A DNA stretch of 64,000 nucleotides from UBA6912 sp963792895 (GCA_963792895.1 CAWBYA010000007.1:310001-374000), one strand, 5' to 3'. Numbered from the stretch's first letter, positions 16,522 through 25,514 are shown. Numbers and translations are program-made. The notes: generated by a model not told the origin, from the letters alone.

Positions 16522-16806
16522 ATGGCGAAAGCTGTATGGAACGGCGTCGTCCTCGCGGAGAGCGACGCAACCGTGATGGTCGAGGGAAATCACTACTTCC
16601 CCCCGAGCTCGATCAAGTCGGAGTACCTCGTGGCGACCGACGCCCACACCACGTGCCCGTGGAAGGGTTTGGCCAGCTACTACGACGTAGTGGTCGGCGA
16701 CGCCGTGAATCAAGGAGCCGCCTGGTATTACCCGGCGCCGAAGCCTGCGGCTGCCGACATCAAGGACCATGTTGCCTTCTGGCGGGGCGTCGAGGTCGAG
16801 TCCTGA
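16522..16806 (+). CDS. DUF427 domain protein
   Basis: 94-residue single-domain protein with the DUF427 pattern: AVWNGVVLAESD, MVEGNHYFPPSSI, TTCPWKGLASYYDV (about 41-54, the conserved CPWKG core), and a C-terminal AAWYYPAPKPAA plus DHVAFWRGVEVE. The family is common in actinobacteria and folds as a small beta barrel. Its biochemical role is not established. ATG 16522 is preceded by GGAGCG at a suitable distance. Confidence 0.92.
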   Translation: MAKAVWNGVVLAESDATVMVEGNHYFPPSSIKSEYLVATDAHTTCPWKGLASYYDVVVGDAVNQGAAWYYPAPKPAAADIKDHVAFWRGVEVES

Positions 16807-16863
16807 ACAGGCCGGCCGCCACGCCGACGTCCGAGGTCCGATCCCGCTCCTACACTCCGCGCG

Positions 16864-17541
16864 ATGATCCCGATGCGAATCGTCGAGAGTGAACGTGCGG
16901 ATTTCGACCAACCCGTCGTCGAGCTCTGGCGCGACGACGAATTCGTCGGCATGGTCTTTTGGGACGAGGACACACCTGTCGTGCAGATCTATGCGGACGA
17001 CGACGGCGACGTCAAAGACCTCGACGTCCGCGATCTCATTCGAGTCCTCGACATGGCAGAGGGGATCGTGTCTCCCGTCGCCGATGCGGGTGAGTTCGCA
17101 GAGCTACGCGACTCGCTGGGCATCCGCAGCGCAGTGCCTGTGATCGACGACGAGGACGACGAGGACGACGACGACGCGTGGGAAGCCGAGCACCCGGCCA
17201 CCATGGCCCTCGTGAACGAGTTCGATTCCCAGGCCGTCCACCGGACGTCAGACGGAGAGGGGTTCTTCCCCCGCTCGGTGGCGGAGGCGTTCATCGCTCG
17301 TTGTGACGAACTGGATCTGGCCGTGGTCGAGATGGAAGGCTTCGATCTGGAAGGAGCCGTGCTCGTGCCTCGGCCCAACCTCGAACTCATCGTGCGGGTG
17401 CAGGCGCCGACGTCGTGGGACGTGTTCCGCCCGACTGCCAACGGAAGAGCCCTCGACACCCTCCTGGGCTGGAGGTCCCGCCCGACACTGGTCGTGGCCT
17501 TCGTCGTGCAACAGCCAGACGGCGAGACGTTCGTCGCGTAG
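16864..17541 (+). CDS. hypothetical acidic two-domain protein
   Basis: 225 residues, not recognised. An N-terminal part of about 90 residues (PVVELWRDDEFVGMVFW, VRDLIRVLDMAEG) is joined to a C-terminal part (RSVAEAFIARCDELDLAVVEMEG, NLELIVRV, RPTLVVAFVVQQ) by a strongly acidic linker of Asp and Glu at about residues 96-110. No signal peptide or membrane helix is seen, so it should be cytoplasmic. It stands alone between DUF427 and a convergent membrane gene. Confidence 0.7.
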   Translation: MIPMRIVESERADFDQPVVELWRDDEFVGMVFWDEDTPVVQIYADDDGDVKDLDVRDLIRVLDMAEGIVSPVADAGEFAELRDSLGIRSAVPVIDDEDDEDDDDAWEAEHPATMALVNEFDSQAVHRTSDGEGFFPRSVAEAFIARCDELDLAVVEMEGFDLEGAVLVPRPNLELIVRVQAPTSWDVFRPTANGRALDTLLGWRSRPTLVVAFVVQQPDGETFVA

Positions 17542-17569
17542 TCGCTTGCTCCGAGTCGCTCGGCCGGCG

Positions 17570-17590
17570 GCTCGCTACCGGACGGCGAGC
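17570..17590. terminator. weak hairpin between convergent genes
   Basis: GCTCGC (17570-17575) and GCGAGC (17585-17590) form a 6-bp stem with a 9-base loop in the 96-bp gap between the acidic hypothetical and the convergent membrane gene. There is no T run, so termination activity is uncertain. Confidence 0.35.
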
Positions 17591-17637
17591 AGCCAAGCCT
17601 CGGCCGGCACGGTCCGTCTGAGGTCTGCCGTCTTCCC

Positions 17638-18003
17638 TCAATATGCCGCCAGCGCCACCAGCGAGCCTGTTGCGAGATAGATGAAGCCGGCGAGGATCGG
17701 CAGATTGGTCTGCGCCGTTTCGGTCCCGCGCGACATCTCCCAGTCCGCCCCGTGGCGGACGAGATGGATCAGGGATGCGGCGATTGGAACGATCACGAGC
17801 GTGATGAAGCCGAGGCCGATCACGAAGAACCCGATCATTGCTTGGGCCGATACGGGGCTGCACTGCACCCCACGCTGGGCATTGATGCGGTCGCACAGGG
17901 GCAGGTAGTGGGGTTGGAAGAGAAGTGCCCCGATGGTCGCCCCCGCAAACCCACCGAGGACGTACGAGGGGAACCGGACCCACCGGCTTCGGAGTGCCTT
18001 CAT
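17638..18003 (-). CDS. hypothetical integral membrane protein
   Basis: 121 residues with three predicted membrane segments (about 13-32, 56-80 and 100-120). A short loop with two cysteines (LPLCDRINAQRGVQC) lies between the first two; these could be extracytoplasmic and disulfide-linked. I do not recognise the family. It is read in the same direction as hspR, 31 bp downstream of it, and could be the last gene of the dnaK operon. Confidence 0.65.
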   Translation of the reverse strand: MKALRSRWVRFPSYVLGGFAGATIGALLFQPHYLPLCDRINAQRGVQCSPVSAQAMIGFFVIGLGFITLVIVPIAASLIHLVRHGADWEMSRGTETAQTNLPILAGFIYLATGSLVALAAY

Positions 18004-18034
18004 CAGCCCAGGATACGAACCGATGGTCGGGAAC

Positions 18035-18433
18035 TCATCCGAAAGGGTTGCGGCGGCGGATGTCGGGGAGGTGGCGCTTGCTCTTGACGGTCACCCGGTG
18101 AACGGTCTGCGTGCCCGGAGGCTGTCCGCTCAGTCTCGTCTCGGCTTCGCCGAGCAGACGGCGCAGGCGGTCGACCTGGCTACGGAGACGCACGTTGTCG
18201 GCTTGCAGCTCCAGAATGCGCTTGACTCCTTCCAGGTTGACGCCGTCGGTGGTGAGCTCCTGGATCAGGCCCAACCGCTCGAGGTCCTCGTCCGAGTAGC
18301 GGCGGGTGCCGCCGGGCGTGCGATACGGCTCGATGAGCCCCTTGCGTTCGTAGATGCGCAGCGTCTGCGGGTGAACACCTGCGAGCTCGGCGGCGACCGA
18401 GATGATGTAGACGGCTTCGGGTCGCTTGTTCAT
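18035..18433 (-). CDS. hspR: HspR, MerR-type heat-shock repressor
   Basis: 132 residues from ATG 18433; an in-frame GTG two codons upstream overlaps the dnaJ stop. The MerR winged helix is clear (YIISVAAELAGVHPQTLRIYERKGLIEP, first 20 at about 10-29), followed by the wing TPGGTRRYSDEDLERL and a coiled-coil dimer helix with leucine heptads (about 70-100). In actinobacteria HspR uses DnaK as co-repressor to hold down its own operon and clpB. It is the last chaperone gene of dnaK-grpE-dnaJ-hspR, and matching operators are visible before dnaK and clpB. Confidence 0.95.
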   Translation of the reverse strand: MNKRPEAVYIISVAAELAGVHPQTLRIYERKGLIEPYRTPGGTRRYSDEDLERLGLIQELTTDGVNLEGVKRILELQADNVRLRSQVDRLRRLLGEAETRLSGQPPGTQTVHRVTVKSKRHLPDIRRRNPFG

Positions 18434-18435
18434 GA

Positions 18436-19356
18436 TCACACCCCCAGGTGCGCTCGCGGGTCGTCGACGGTGCCGCTGTCGCGGAACTGCTCCAGCAGCG
18501 ACCGCTGCTCATCGGAGAGGTGCTTCGGCACGACTACCTCGATGGTTACGAGCAGGTCCCCCGTCGTTTTTGCCGACGCGACGCCTTTGCCGCTGACGCG
18601 CAGGATCTTGCCGCTCGGCGTGCCGGCGGGAATCCGCAGCCGCACCTTTCCATCGAGCGTGGGCACGTTGATCTCAGCGCCGAGAGCCGCTTCGACGAAG
18701 GTGATCGGGACGGTGACCATGAGGTTCTTACCCGACCGGCCGAACACGGGGTGGTTTCCGGCGTGGACTCGCACGAAGAGATCGCCCGGCGGGCCGCCGT
18801 TGGCCCCCGGCTCGCCCCTACCCCGCACCTTCACCCTGCCCCCATCGTCGATGCCGGCAGGGATCTTCACCTTGACCCGCGATCCGTTCACGGTGATCTC
18901 GCGAGTCGTGCCCGAGATCGCTTCGTGGAACGACAAGCTGACCTCTGCCGAAACGTCGCGTCCAGCTTGTGGCTGAACAACACCTCGGCCGATCAGGTCG
19001 CCAAACCCGCCGAGGAGGTCTTCGAGTGGCGAGCCACCAAAGCCGCCACCCCGACGACCGCGCCCGCCGAGAATGTCCTCGACGCTGACGTATTGCTGGC
19101 CGCCGCCGGGCCCGCCGACGAAGTAACCCATCTCACGGACGTGGTCGTACTCTTTGCGCTGTTCCGGGTCACCGAGCACGTCATACGCCTCGTTGAGCTC
19201 CTTGAACTTCTGCTCAGCGGCGGCATCACCCGGGTTCTTGTCCGGGTGGAACTTCTGTGCGAGTTTCCGGTATGCCTTCTTGACGTCTTTGTCGGGCGCG
19301 CCTTTCGGTACCCCCAACAAGGCGTAGTAGTCCGTCTCGAGCCACTCCTTGCGCAT
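18436..19356 (-). CDS. dnaJ: DnaJ-family co-chaperone lacking the zinc finger (CbpA type)
   Basis: 306 residues. The J domain (about 8-75) has the HPD motif (KFHPDKNPGD) that stimulates DnaK ATPase. A Gly/Phe-rich linker (about 80-130) follows, then two beta-sandwich substrate-binding domains (SFHEAISGTTREI, RVKVKIPAGIDDGG, RLRIPAGTPSGK). The four CxxCxGxG zinc repeats of classical DnaJ are absent, so this is a class B J-protein although it occupies the place of DnaJ in an HspR operon. It lies five bases after grpE and three bases before the hspR ATG. Confidence 0.93.
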   Translation of the reverse strand: MRKEWLETDYYALLGVPKGAPDKDVKKAYRKLAQKFHPDKNPGDAAAEQKFKELNEAYDVLGDPEQRKEYDHVREMGYFVGGPGGGQQYVSVEDILGGRGRRGGGFGGSPLEDLLGGFGDLIGRGVVQPQAGRDVSAEVSLSFHEAISGTTREITVNGSRVKVKIPAGIDDGGRVKVRGRGEPGANGGPPGDLFVRVHAGNHPVFGRSGKNLMVTVPITFVEAALGAEINVPTLDGKVRLRIPAGTPSGKILRVSGKGVASAKTTGDLLVTIEVVVPKHLSDEQRSLLEQFRDSGTVDDPRAHLGV

Positions 19357-19361
19357 GGCCT

Positions 19362-19973
19362 TCAGCTCGCTTCCTCCACGATCACGAGGGTCGGACGAAC
19401 GACCCTGCCCTGCATCGTGTAGCCCCGCCGGAGCTCTTGGGCAACGGCCAGATCGCCATCTCCCCCTCCTGCAACGGCCTCGTGCACCGCAGGATCAAAC
19501 GGCTCGCCGACGGCGGCGATGGCCGCCAGTCCTTCCTTTCCGAGTGTGTCCATCAACTGTGCGTGTGTGCCACGCATACCATCGAGCAGCTTGTCCTCAG
19601 CAGGGGTTTGCGGCTCGTAGGCGAGTGCGGCGTCGAATGCGTCCAGAGTCGGCAGGAGCTTCTCGATCAGGCGCTGGGACGCACGCAGGACGTTCTCGAT
19701 CTGGTCGCGCTCGACTCGTTTGCGGTAGTTCTCGAAATCGGCCGCAACTCGCTGCAGCGTCTCGAGGTATTCGGATGCTTCCCCGCGTGCCTCGGCGAGC
19801 TCCCGCAGCAGCAGGGCCTGCGCCTCGACTGCGTCGTGGGGCAGTTCGAGACCCAGCTCTGCCGCGGTCGGGGTGTGGCCGGGCTCGACGGGGACGAGGT
19901 CGTCGCTGAGGACGAGATCGTCCGTTTCGTGAAGGTCCGCCGCTGCCGTTTCGGCTGTTGGATTGTCGTGCAT
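19362..19973 (-). CDS. grpE: GrpE, DnaK nucleotide exchange factor
   Basis: 203 residues. An acidic, poorly ordered N-terminus (1-45) is followed by the long coiled-coil dimer helix (about 50-115, with LLRELAEARGEASEYLETLQ and RVAADFENYRKRVERD), a four-helix region, and the C-terminal beta wing (FDPAVHEAVAGG, VAQELRRGYTMQGRVVRPT) that inserts into the DnaK nucleotide cleft. It promotes ADP release from DnaK. It sits 36 bp downstream of dnaK in the same operon. Confidence 0.96.
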   Translation of the reverse strand: MHDNPTAETAAADLHETDDLVLSDDLVPVEPGHTPTAAELGLELPHDAVEAQALLLRELAEARGEASEYLETLQRVAADFENYRKRVERDQIENVLRASQRLIEKLLPTLDAFDAALAYEPQTPAEDKLLDGMRGTHAQLMDTLGKEGLAAIAAVGEPFDPAVHEAVAGGGDGDLAVAQELRRGYTMQGRVVRPTLVIVEEAS

Positions 19974-20009
19974 GGTGATTCCTTGGTTTCCGAGGTGGGG
20001 TGACGAGCT

Positions 20010-21839
20010 CTACGACTCGTCACCCTCGTCGACGATCTCGGCCTCGACCACGTCGTCACCCGCCGGGCCGGCTTCGGGGGCCGCCTCTCCTTCTGGTGGT
20101 GTCTGCGAGGACTCGTAGATCTTCTGTCCGAGCACCTGGGCGGACTCGAACATCGCCTCGGTTGCCTTGCGCAGCTCCTCGGCGTCGGAGTCCTCTGCGA
20201 GCAGCTTGCGGACGTGGGTGACCTTGTCTTGGACCGTGGTCCGCTCTTCGTCGTTGAGCTTGCCGCCGTGTTCCGTGAGCTGCTTTTCGATCGTGTACGC
20301 AGCATGGTCCGCCTGGTTGCGAGCCTCGGCCTGTTCCTTGCGTCGGGCGTCTTCGTTGGCGTGCGCCTCGGCGTCCTTCACCATCCGGCTGATGTCGTCC
20401 TTGTTGAGGGCGGTGCCGCCGGTGATCGTCACCTGCTGCGACTTGCCGGTCCCCAAGTCCTTGGCCGACACTGCGACGATGCCGTTCGCATCGATGTCGA
20501 AGGTCACCTCGATCTGCGGCATTCCCCGCTGGGCCGGAGGGATGCCGGGCAGCTTGAAGCGCCCGAGCGACTTGTTGTCGGCCGCCATGGTCCGTTCGCC
20601 CTGAAGGACGTGGATCTCGACTTCGGGCTGGTTGTCGGCAGCGGTCGTGAAGATCTCGCTCCGGCGTGTGGGGATGGTCGTGTTGCGCTCGATCATCCTC
20701 GTGAAGACGCCGCCCTCTGTCTCGACCCCCAAGGTCAGCGGGGTCACGTCGAGAAGCAATATGCCCGACACGTCGCCCTTGAGCACTCCGGCTTGTAGCG
20801 CCGCACCGAGCGCAACGACCTCGTCCGGGTTCACACCCTTGTTGGGTTCCTTGCCGGCGAGCTCTTGGACCAGCTTCTGCACAGATGGCATGCGGGTCGA
20901 ACCGCCCACGAGGATCACGTGATCGATGTCGCCAACCGTCACGCCCGCATCTTTGACTGCCTGCTGGAAAGGCTCACGCGTCCGCTCGACGAGGTCCTCG
21001 GTCATCTGCTCGAACTCGGACCGCTTCAGGCTGCGGAGCAGGTGAATCGGGCCGTCGGCGGTTGCGGTGATGAAGGGCAGGTTGATCTCGGTCTCCTGCA
21101 CCGATGAGAGCTCGATCTTGGCCTTCTCAGCAGCCTCCTTGAGCCGCGTGAGGGCCATGGGGTCCTTCGAGAGATCGACGCCTTGCTCGTTCTTGAATCC
21201 GGTGACCAGCCAGTCGATGACACGCTGATCCCAGTCATCGCCGCCCAGGTTGGTGTCGCCGTGGGTCGACTTGACCTCGAAAACACCCTCGCCGATCTCG
21301 AGCACAGACACGTCGAACGTGCCGCCGCCGAGGTCGAACACCAAGATGAGGTGATCATCGGACTTGTCCATGCCGTATGCGAGCGAAGCAGCCGTCGGCT
21401 CGTTGACGATGCGCAGCACCTCGAGTCCAGCGATCTGACCGGCTTCCTTGGTGGCCTGACGCTGCGCATCCCCGAAGTAGGCGGGAACCGTGATGACTGC
21501 CTCGGTGATCGGCTCGCCGAGGAATGCCTCGGCATCGCGCTTGAGCTTCTGGAGGATCCTCGCTGAGATCTCTTGTGCCGTATACGACTTACCTTCGATC
21601 TCAACGGTCCAGTCGGTGCCCATGTGGCGCTTGACCGATCGGATGGTGCGGCCCGGGTTGGTGATCGCCTGGCGCTTCGCCTGATCCCCAACCAGGACCT
21701 CACCGTTCTTGGCGAATGCAACGACGGAGGGTGTCGTGCGGTTGCCTTCTGCGTTGCTGATGACCTGTGGCTCGCCACCCTCGAGAATCGAGATGACCGA
21801 GTTGGTCGTGCCGAGGTCGATACCCACTGCGCGTCCCAT
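20010..21839 (-). CDS. dnaK: molecular chaperone DnaK (Hsp70)
   Basis: 609 residues from ATG 21839, which has AAGGAG five bases upstream and gives the canonical MGRAVGIDLGTTNSV start. An open frame continues upstream but has no coding character. The ATPase domain (1-370) carries the phosphate loops IDLGTTNS, VFDLGGGTFDVSVLE and HVILVGGSTRMPSVQ; the linker is LLLDVTPLTLGVET; the substrate-binding domain follows with a helical lid (about 490-570) and an acidic tail ending in AEIVDEGDES. It is the first gene of dnaK-grpE-dnaJ-hspR and is preceded by a promoter with an HspR half-site. Confidence 0.98.
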   Translation of the reverse strand: MGRAVGIDLGTTNSVISILEGGEPQVISNAEGNRTTPSVVAFAKNGEVLVGDQAKRQAITNPGRTIRSVKRHMGTDWTVEIEGKSYTAQEISARILQKLKRDAEAFLGEPITEAVITVPAYFGDAQRQATKEAGQIAGLEVLRIVNEPTAASLAYGMDKSDDHLILVFDLGGGTFDVSVLEIGEGVFEVKSTHGDTNLGGDDWDQRVIDWLVTGFKNEQGVDLSKDPMALTRLKEAAEKAKIELSSVQETEINLPFITATADGPIHLLRSLKRSEFEQMTEDLVERTREPFQQAVKDAGVTVGDIDHVILVGGSTRMPSVQKLVQELAGKEPNKGVNPDEVVALGAALQAGVLKGDVSGILLLDVTPLTLGVETEGGVFTRMIERNTTIPTRRSEIFTTAADNQPEVEIHVLQGERTMAADNKSLGRFKLPGIPPAQRGMPQIEVTFDIDANGIVAVSAKDLGTGKSQQVTITGGTALNKDDISRMVKDAEAHANEDARRKEQAEARNQADHAAYTIEKQLTEHGGKLNDEERTTVQDKVTHVRKLLAEDSDAEELRKATEAMFESAQVLGQKIYESSQTPPEGEAAPEAGPAGDDVVEAEIVDEGDES

Positions 21840-21908
21840 AGGAGCTCCTTCTGGCGTTTCAGCGACCCACCGTCGAGAGGGCCGCACAGTCTGTCTGAGT
21901 AGAGTCGT

Positions 21909-21938
21909 AGTGTATAACTTGAGTGCGGTGTTGTCATA
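21909..21938 (-). promoter_or_regulatory. dnaK promoter with HspR-like operator
   Basis: Minus strand: -35 ATGACA (21932-21937), 17-bp spacer, -10 TACACT (21909-21914). The spacer contains a perfect HAIR arm, ACTCAAG (complement of CTTGAGT at 21918-21924). The second arm, seven bases away, is degenerate (TATGACA). The position is right for repression of dnaK by HspR. Confidence 0.65.
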
Positions 21939-22007
21939 TTCCCAGCATTGTGGTCTGCGTGGATGAATACGAAGGCAGAGGTCCGGATGCGTGCTTAGAT
22001 ACCGGCC

Positions 22008-22451
22008 ATGCGGGACCTCACAGACGCCGAGATCGACGAGCTGCTGCGGACGGAGCGGGTGGCTCATGTCGCTGTCATCGATGGCGACACGCCCTACATC
22101 GGGCCACTGTCCTTCGTCTTTGCAGACGGAATCCTTGCGTTTCGCACCAAGGAGGGGCGGCGCCTCGATGCGATTCGGGCCAACCCGCGGGTTGCTGTCG
22201 AGGTGACCCGGACCGGTCCCGGTGCGGCCGATTGGTCGACCGTCCTCGTCACCGGTGTCGCCCAGGTGATGCACCACGGCTCCGAAACTGCCGGCTACGT
22301 ATCGCAGATCCTCGCCAAATACCGGGCCGCCTACGGGGTGGTCGACCACATGCCCGACTGGTTGCTCGATCCGGGTGCGTCGGTGGTGCGCATCGTCCCG
22401 GAGGAGATCTCGGGGCGAGGCGCCGGGGATACGAAGCCTGGCCGCCTCTGA
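22008..22451 (+). CDS. pyridoxamine 5'-phosphate oxidase-like split-barrel protein
   Basis: 147 residues of the PNPOx-like flavin-binding split barrel: LTDAEIDELLRTERVAHVAVI, GDTPYIGPLSFVF, AFRTKEGRRLDAIRANPRVAVEV and VLVTGVAQVM. Many actinobacterial relatives bind FMN, F420 or haem, or have unknown substrates, so pyridoxal metabolism should not be assumed. It is divergent from the dnaK operon, with 168 bp between starts. Confidence 0.88.
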   Translation: MRDLTDAEIDELLRTERVAHVAVIDGDTPYIGPLSFVFADGILAFRTKEGRRLDAIRANPRVAVEVTRTGPGAADWSTVLVTGVAQVMHHGSETAGYVSQILAKYRAAYGVVDHMPDWLLDPGASVVRIVPEEISGRGAGDTKPGRL

Positions 22452-22606
22452 GGCAAGGCTGAGCGCACACAGCTCGGGTCTGAGCCTTCCGACCCATTCC
22501 GCTGCGCGTCACGTAAGGAACCGGGTGGTCCACATGTCTCATCAATGAACGACAGAGTTGGCGCTACCGCCACCGTCGCCGAGAGAGAGACCGAAAGGGA
22601 GACATC

Positions 22607-22840
22607 ATGTTCGAGCGCAAGGGGGCCCACAATCATCCTGGTCTTGGCCACGGCCGTCTCTCGAACCGCTCCCTCACCGAGAGCAGCCGTCCGCTCTTCC
22701 GCCCGGCCAGCCGTGGCACCTTCGCCGCCGGCCGTCTGAGCCGGCGTCCCTGCAGCCGCCTCCGGCTCGCCGATGCGCAGCGTGTCAGTGTCCGACCCAA
22801 CCTCTATCACGAGGACAGGGCATACCGCCGCTTCGTGTAG
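22607..22840 (+). CDS. small basic hypothetical protein
   Basis: 77 residues, very rich in Arg and Ser (MFERKGAHNHPGLGHGRLSN at the start, RAYRRFV at the end). Support is indirect: GGGAGA lies four bases before the ATG, third codon positions are strongly G/C, and a hairpin follows 22 bases after the stop. No family is recognised. A frame on the opposite strand is also open, so the call is moderate. Confidence 0.5.
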   Translation: MFERKGAHNHPGLGHGRLSNRSLTESSRPLFRPASRGTFAAGRLSRRPCSRLRLADAQRVSVRPNLYHEDRAYRRFV

Positions 22841-22861
22841 AACTCCCAGATCTCGCAGCTC

Positions 22862-22885
22862 GAGGGCCCGCTTCCGGCGGGCCTC
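22862..22885. terminator. hairpin between convergent genes
   Basis: GGCCCGC (22865-22871) and GCGGGCC (22877-22883) form a 7-bp stem with flanking partial pairing and a loop of about five bases. It stands between the small basic gene and the end of the GH13 gene and may serve both. Confidence 0.55.
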
Positions 22886-22892
22886 TGCTGTA

Positions 22893-24509
22893 TCAGCCGC
22901 TGACGGCCGCGATGATCATGGTCTGGGAGGGCAGCGGCTCACCCGGAGCCCAGTCCGGGCCGAACACCACCTCGCCCACGCCCACCGCGCCGAGGTCGTA
23001 GGTGGCTTGCGACTCCCGGGCGAGGTTCATGATCACGAGCAGCGTCTCGGAGTCGGCCTCCCTGGTGAAGGCAAGCACGGCGTCGTTGCCGGCGTCGATG
23101 AGGTCCATCTCCCCCGTGCGCAGCGCCGCGTGCTCGTTGCGAAGGTGGATGAGGTCTCGATAGTGACTCCAGAGCGAGTCAGGGTCGCTCTGTTGGACCT
23201 CCACAGTGGCAGCGTCGGCGTTCTCGTCGAAAGGCTCCCACGGTTCCCCGGTGGTGAAGCCACGCCCGAGATCCGTGGCCCAGGCCATCGGCGTCCGAAT
23301 CCGCTCGTCGGGCTTGCGTCCTCGAGCCCCCACCTCCTCGCCGTAATACACGAACGGCACGCCCGGGTTGGTGAGGAGCACGCTCGCCGCCAGTTTGGCC
23401 TTGGCGACGTCTCCAACGAAGAGCGACGCGATCCGATCCTGATCGTGGTTGGAGAGGAAGGCGGCATATTGCCCGGGCGGGTAGGCGTCGAGGATCTGCT
23501 GCTGGACGACCGGCAGCACGCCGACCCGACCTTGTTGGACGGCGTCGATGATCGTATCGGCGAGGGTGAACTCGAAGGCGATGTCCACCTCGTCAGGCAC
23601 GTACGACGCAACTACTGCGGTGCCGTTCCATATCTCGCCGACGGTCAACGCATCGGGCTTCGTTGCTGCGACATGCTCGTTGAACGCCGCCGCCCACTCG
23701 AGGGTTGCCGGGGTGTTCTCGATCACGTCGCCATCCTCGATGTAGTGCTTCACCGCGTCGAGGCGGAAGCCGTCTGCGCCCATGTCGGTGAGCCAGTAGT
23801 CGGCGATGTTGTAGAGCTCCGCGGTCACGTCGGGGTTCTCGAGGTCGAGATCCGGCATGCCTTCCCAGAAGAGGCCGAAGTAGTAGCGGTCACCTGCGGG
23901 GTGCCACTGGGGACCAGGCTCGTCACGCCACAAGTACCAGTCGACGAATTCGGGGCGCTCCAGGAACGAGGCACCGAACCAGGGATGCGACTTGGAAGTG
24001 TGGTTGAGCACCATGTCGACGATCACGGCGATGCCACGCTCGTGGGCGGCTACGACCAGAGCCGTGAAGTCCTCGTTGGTCCCGTACTCGAAGTCGACCT
24101 CTCGGTAGTCGGTGACGTCGTACCCGTGGTAGCTCGGGCTCTCCATGATGGGCATCAGCCACAGGCCCGTGATGCCGAGGTCGTTCGTCGTTGTCGGATC
24201 GCCGTCGTTGAGGTAGTCGAGCCTGTCGATGAGGCCGGGGAGATCGCCGATCCCGTCTCCGTCGGAGTCTTGGTAGCTGCGGACGAAGACCTCGTAGAAC
24301 ACCCGGTCGTTCCACCATGGCCCAGCCTGGGGCGGCAGCGTCGTCGACGACGATGTCGAAGGGGCACCGGCCGTCGTCACGGCGGTGGTCGGCGGTGTAT
24401 CGGGTGGTGGCGCAGTGCCGTCGCCGGTGGTGCACGCCGCCGCGACCAGGGCGAGCAGGACCATGAGAGGCACCAGACGCTTCACAGGACCGAGTGTACG
24501 GGTCTTCAC
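22893..24509 (-). CDS. GH13 alpha-amylase family lipoprotein
   Basis: 538 residues. A lipoprotein signal ends at VAAAC with Cys26, then a Pro/Thr/Ser linker to about residue 60 reaches the wall. The catalytic barrel has the GH13 regions: DMVLNHTSKSHPWF, GADGFRLDAVKHY (nucleophile Asp), LTVGEIW (acid Glu) and AAFLSNHDQDR (transition-state Asp). The C-terminal beta domain closes the protein. Layout and the metal-site DSDGDGIGDLPG are closest to oligo-1,6-glucosidase or trehalose-synthase-like members, so short alpha-glucans are likely substrates. It is divergent from an LLM oxidoreductase gene. Confidence 0.92.
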   Translation of the reverse strand: MKTRTLGPVKRLVPLMVLLALVAAACTTGDGTAPPPDTPPTTAVTTAGAPSTSSSTTLPPQAGPWWNDRVFYEVFVRSYQDSDGDGIGDLPGLIDRLDYLNDGDPTTTNDLGITGLWLMPIMESPSYHGYDVTDYREVDFEYGTNEDFTALVVAAHERGIAVIVDMVLNHTSKSHPWFGASFLERPEFVDWYLWRDEPGPQWHPAGDRYYFGLFWEGMPDLDLENPDVTAELYNIADYWLTDMGADGFRLDAVKHYIEDGDVIENTPATLEWAAAFNEHVAATKPDALTVGEIWNGTAVVASYVPDEVDIAFEFTLADTIIDAVQQGRVGVLPVVQQQILDAYPPGQYAAFLSNHDQDRIASLFVGDVAKAKLAASVLLTNPGVPFVYYGEEVGARGRKPDERIRTPMAWATDLGRGFTTGEPWEPFDENADAATVEVQQSDPDSLWSHYRDLIHLRNEHAALRTGEMDLIDAGNDAVLAFTREADSETLLVIMNLARESQATYDLGAVGVGEVVFGPDWAPGEPLPSQTMIIAAVSG

Positions 24510-24565
24510 GTTGGCGCTCGCACGGCCGCTGGCCGCCCGACGCAGCGATCGGGTACCTTGCCACC

Positions 24566-25493
24566 ATGGACCTTGGGATCTTCCTGCCGGTTTCGGGACG
24601 GGCTGCCGGCCGCGACACGCTGATCGAGACCGCGCAACGTGCGGAGGCGTGGGGGTTCGCGTCCGTGTGGGCAGCCGATCGGGTCGTGCTGCCGTGGCGA
24701 ATCGAAACGGAGTATCCGTACGCCGAGGGTTCGGCGTTCATCGTGCCGCCTGACCGGCCGTTTCTGGAGTGCCTCACGGTGCTCGCGTTTCTGGCTGGCG
24801 TCACAGAGCGCATCAAGCTCGGCGTCAGCGTCGTGGTGATGCCTTTCCGCCATCCGCTGCACTGGTTTCGGCAGGCGACGTCCATCGACGCGCTGTCGGA
24901 GGGCAGGCTCCTGCTCGGCGTCGGCATCGGCTGGATGGCCGAGGAGTTCGCGGCGCTCGGCGTCGACCGGAGGCAGCGGGGCAAGATCGCCGACGAGCAG
25001 CTCGGTGTGATCCGTACCCTGCTCGACGACGAGCACTGCAGCTACGACGGCGCCTTCTACGCGTTCGACGACATCGCATTCCTGCCGAAGGCGTACGCCG
25101 AGTTCGTTGCCCATCTGGATCGGCGGCGAGGGGGAGGCGGCACAGCGTCGGGCAGGCCGCCACGGCGATGCATGGTTTCCATACTTCGTCCGGGTCACGC
25201 CTGAGGCGTTGGCCGCCGGCTACACGAACGTGCGTCGGTTTGCTGACGAAGCGGGGCGCGATCCGGCTGCGGTTGGCCTCGACTGCTGTCTGCCGGTCGA
25301 GGTGACCGACCACCCCGTCGCGCAGGAGCCCGACAAGCTCCGGGGGAGCCCCGAGCAACTCGTGGAGGCGTTGACCCGGTTCGCCGGTGTGGGCGTCGGC
25401 CATATCGGCCTCCAGTTCATGGCGCCGCGCTATCCGGATCGTATGGAGCAGATCCAGCGCTTCGCCGAGGAGGCACTCCCGCACGTGGAGTGA
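24566..25493 (+). pseudogene. F420-dependent LLM-class oxidoreductase, frameshifted
   Basis: The N-terminal part (MDLGIFLPVSGRAAG to AFLPKAYAEF) reads in one frame from ATG 24566 to about 25105. The C-terminal part (LPIWIGGEGEAAQRRAGRH, DAWFPYFVRV onward) continues in the next frame to 25493. Both halves are well conserved and join at the expected PxPIWIGG point, so one extra base near 25100 breaks an otherwise intact luciferase-like monooxygenase of about 309 residues. There are no other defects, so either the mutation is recent or it is a sequencing insertion. In the second case this is a working F420-dependent enzyme. Confidence 0.85.
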
Positions 25494-25514
25494 TCGCGAG
25501 CATTAGGTCCCGCC

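Noticed and set aside
21840..22349. 170-residue N-terminal extension of DnaK in the same open frame
   Set aside because: The extension shows no coding pattern and includes the promoter and operator. ATG 21839 has a good ribosome site and gives the canonical DnaK start.
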